The notes beneath the pieces were generated by a model. The model had not been told where the DNA came from, searched no databases, and saw only the letters and a list, made by a program, of their open reading frames with translations. A stretch of DNA of 23,331 bases, taken from the IMG/VR virus record IMGVR_UViG_3300021964_000558, positions 1-23,331 of that record. The stretch is one strand, 5' to 3'. Numbering within the stretch: position 1 is the first letter of the stretch; the number at the start of each line of letters is the position of its first letter. A program made the translations under genes and the position numbers. Positions 22,092 through 23,331 of this stretch are shown here, piece after piece. Source of the DNA: a virus.

Positions 22092-22882
22092 TGGACATCC
22101 TGCCGATTAGCCAAGCCGGGCTCGACCTCGTCAAGCACTTCGAAGGCTACCACGTCGAGCAAAAAGACGGCTCCTGTACGGCGTATCTCGATGTCGCCGG
22201 CGTGCCAACGATCGGCTACGGCAGCATTCACGGCGTCAAGCTGGGAATGCGCTGGACACGCCAACAGGCCGAGAACGCCCTCATGGCCGAGCTGCAAAGC
22301 TGCGCCACAGAGGTTCAGCGCCTGGTCACCGTTCCCCTCAATCAGCAACAACACGATGCCCTCGTGTCGTTCGTCTATAACCTCGGCGTCGGTGCGTTCA
22401 CGCGCTCTACCCTCCTTCGAAAACTGAACAAGGGCGACTACGCCAGCGCCGAGGTTGAATTCTCCCGATGGGTCTATGCCTCGAAAGGCGCAGGCGGGCC
22501 TAAGGTCAAATACAATGGATTGGTGAGGCGCCGGAAAGCCGAGGCAGCCATGTTCGCCGACAATGATATCATTCCGGTTCCCGTCGAGGTGCCGACCGAG
22601 ATGGCCATGCCGCAGGCGCCGGAAACCAAACCCGTCAAGGTGCCGTGGTATAGCGCACCGCTTGCCATCGCAACATCTGCGGGTGCCTGGTTTGCCGATA
22701 AGCTCGAAGGGCTGGGCAACCTTCTGATGAGCGCGGGAGAGCAGTTCATGGGCTTCTCGGCCGTCGGCAGTATGGCACAATCCACCGGCATCACCCTCGC
22801 CCCAATCATGGCTGGGCTCGCCTGCCTGTCGGTCTTTATCGCCGCGAAAACCATGCTGTCCGAACCGGAGACGGTCGAATGA
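22091..22882 (+). CDS. Endolysin, GH24 (T4-type) lysozyme with C-terminal membrane helix
   Basis: 263 residues. Residues 1-155 are a phage-type lysozyme cleaving the MurNAc-GlcNAc bond of peptidoglycan: Glu18 (VKHFEGYHVE), Asp34 (AYLDVAGVPTIGYGS) and Thr40 form the usual E-D-T set. NQQQHDALVSFVYNLGVGAF and SRWVYASKGAGGPKVKYNGL, ending in GLVRRRKAEAAMF, complete the family. A Pro/Val linker (162-185) leads to a tail with a hydrophobic helix near 234-252 (GITLAPIMAGLACLSVFIAA). No N-terminal signal or SAR sequence is present, so the C-terminal helix is unusual and may tether the enzyme. TAATG overlap upstream, ATGA overlap downstream. No separate holin is visible in the window. Confidence 0.85.
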   Translation: MDILPISQAGLDLVKHFEGYHVEQKDGSCTAYLDVAGVPTIGYGSIHGVKLGMRWTRQQAENALMAELQSCATEVQRLVTVPLNQQQHDALVSFVYNLGVGAFTRSTLLRKLNKGDYASAEVEFSRWVYASKGAGGPKVKYNGLVRRRKAEAAMFADNDIIPVPVEVPTEMAMPQAPETKPVKVPWYSAPLAIATSAGAWFADKLEGLGNLLMSAGEQFMGFSAVGSMAQSTGITLAPIMAGLACLSVFIAAKTMLSEPETVE

Positions 22883-23082
22883 ACTACGTCTATATGATCG
22901 CACTGAACAGCCTCGTGCCTGAACTCACAACCCGTCGTGGCAATCGGCACTGGATGCGGGTCAACGCACCAGATCGCGACAGCGCAAAGCGGATTGCCAA
23001 AGAGTCGGCACGCCGCAGGTCTGGGATCGAACTGCGCGACGAGGACATTGTCAGCGTGCGTGGTGGGACGCGGCCAGCATGA
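22879..23082 (+). CDS. Small basic protein in the lysis cassette
   Basis: 67 residues (MNYVYMIALNSLVPELTTRR...), starting in ATGA overlap with the endolysin stop and ending in ATGA overlap with the i-spanin start. It is Arg-rich with a helix DRDSAKRIAKESARRRS. Only a short mildly hydrophobic N-terminus exists, too short for a holin with one or more full membrane spans. I do not recognise it. Translation coupling with the lysis genes suggests a role in, or simple carriage with, lysis. Confidence 0.55.
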   Translation: MNYVYMIALNSLVPELTTRRGNRHWMRVNAPDRDSAKRIAKESARRRSGIELRDEDIVSVRGGTRPA

Positions 23083-23331
23083 TATGGGCACTCCTCACCG
23101 GCTGGATCGCCCGACGCGGCATCATGATCGGCGTCATCGCCGCCATCGGCGCCGGGATCGCGTTCTGGGACCACAGCCGAGCCAACCGGCACCGCGACGA
23201 AGGCAGAAAAGAAGTTGTAGATGCGTCGAAGAAGGAAGGGAAACGACGCAATGAGGAAGTTCGCAAGATTAGGCGCTCTGTTACTCCTGACAACGCTTGG
23301 AAGCGGCTGCGCGAAGAATATGGTGCTGGTG
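23079..23331 (+). CDS. i-spanin (Rz-like), 3' partial
   Basis: 84 residues are visible before the window ends in open frame. ATG 23079 overlaps the previous stop (ATGA). One membrane segment at residues 14-31 (GIMIGVIAAIGAGIAFW) is followed by a long charged helix (HRDEGRKEVVDASKKEGKRR, then NEEVRKIRRS) and SVTPDNAWKRLREEYG, a common Rz-like pattern. i-Spanins sit in the inner membrane and, with an outer-membrane lipoprotein, fuse the two membranes at the last step of lysis. Its position after the endolysin and the nested lipoprotein gene strongly support this. It implies a Gram-negative host. Confidence 0.75.
   Translation, partial: MIWALLTGWIARRGIMIGVIAAIGAGIAFWDHSRANRHRDEGRKEVVDASKKEGKRRNEEVRKIRRSVTPDNAWKRLREEYGAG
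23251..23331 (+). CDS. o-spanin (Rz1-like lipoprotein) nested in the i-spanin gene, 3' partial
   Basis: ATG 23251 opens the +1 frame inside the Rz-like gene and runs off the window. It encodes a basic start (MRKFARLG), a hydrophobic core (ALLLLTTLG), then SGCAK: a lipoprotein signal peptide with the acylated Cys at residue 20. The lipobox LGSGC is slightly atypical (Gly at -3, Leu at -4). GGAAGGG upstream could be its ribosome site. Nested Rz/Rz1 pairs are classic for Gram-negative phages. Only 27 residues are seen, so the mature protein is unknown. Confidence 0.68.
   Translation, partial: MRKFARLGALLLLTTLGSGCAKNMVLV

Noticed and set aside
22088-22903. 271-codon open frame on the minus strand, antisense to the endolysin
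   Set aside because: It mirrors a well-supported GH24 gene; the predicted product has His/Arg/Gly-heavy composition typical of shadow frames in GC-rich coding DNA and no recognisable domain.
1-23331. tRNA genes, CRISPR arrays, insertion sequences, integrase or att sites
   Set aside because: Looked for on both strands by eye; no cloverleaf, regular repeat-spacer array, transposase motif or tyrosine/serine recombinase was found.

Overview
The window is a contiguous piece of a tailed-phage (or prophage) genome with podovirus-type (P22-like) virion architecture. Every credible gene lies on the + strand. Genes are packed end to end, most joined by stop/start overlaps (ATGA, TGATG, TAATG). There is no stretch over 300 bases without a gene; the longest gaps are 42 bases (6743-6784) and 58 bases (21407-21464). 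Base composition is high-GC, with two conspicuous AT-rich islands (about 2440-3480 and 19950-20350). The P22-type portal, gp4-like adaptor, gp10-like tail hub and three ejection-type proteins indicate a short-tailed virion. GC content and overall style suit a high-GC proteobacterial host, perhaps an alphaproteobacterium, but the host cannot be proved from this sequence. No terminase, replication, integrase or repressor genes are in view; the terminase should lie just upstream.

Region by region. 2-6742 is the head module: portal (5' cut by the window edge), a diverged T7-lysozyme-like amidase, a large ADP-ribosyltransferase-type protein, two small proteins, scaffold, major capsid protein and a putative decoration protein. 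It closes with a strong UUCG hairpin. 6785-8928 is an accessory insert: a fusion of a DUF115/MptE-like domain with a SAM methyltransferase, a small beta-rich protein and a helix-hairpin-helix-like/AT-hook protein. 8941-12330 is the neck: gp4-like adaptor, a fibre-like protein and a gp10-like propeller hub. 12327-16819 holds a GNAT acetyltransferase and three ejection (internal virion) proteins. 16809-21406 is a stack of fibre, spike and accessory genes, including a Cys-rich probable zinc protein. 21465-23331 holds a coiled-coil protein, a GH24 endolysin with a C-terminal membrane helix, a small protein, and nested i-spanin/o-spanin genes cut by the window end.

The most striking non-genic signal is a perfect 16-bp consensus parS (ParB/Spo0J-binding) palindrome inside the coiled-coil gene just before the lysis genes, with no parA or parB in view. 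It suggests that the phage may recruit the host chromosome-segregation machinery, or carries ParABS elsewhere. The other notable theme is enzymes placed among virion genes (amidase-like, ART, DUF115-methyltransferase, GNAT), which could be packaged, injected or used to modify virion or host targets.
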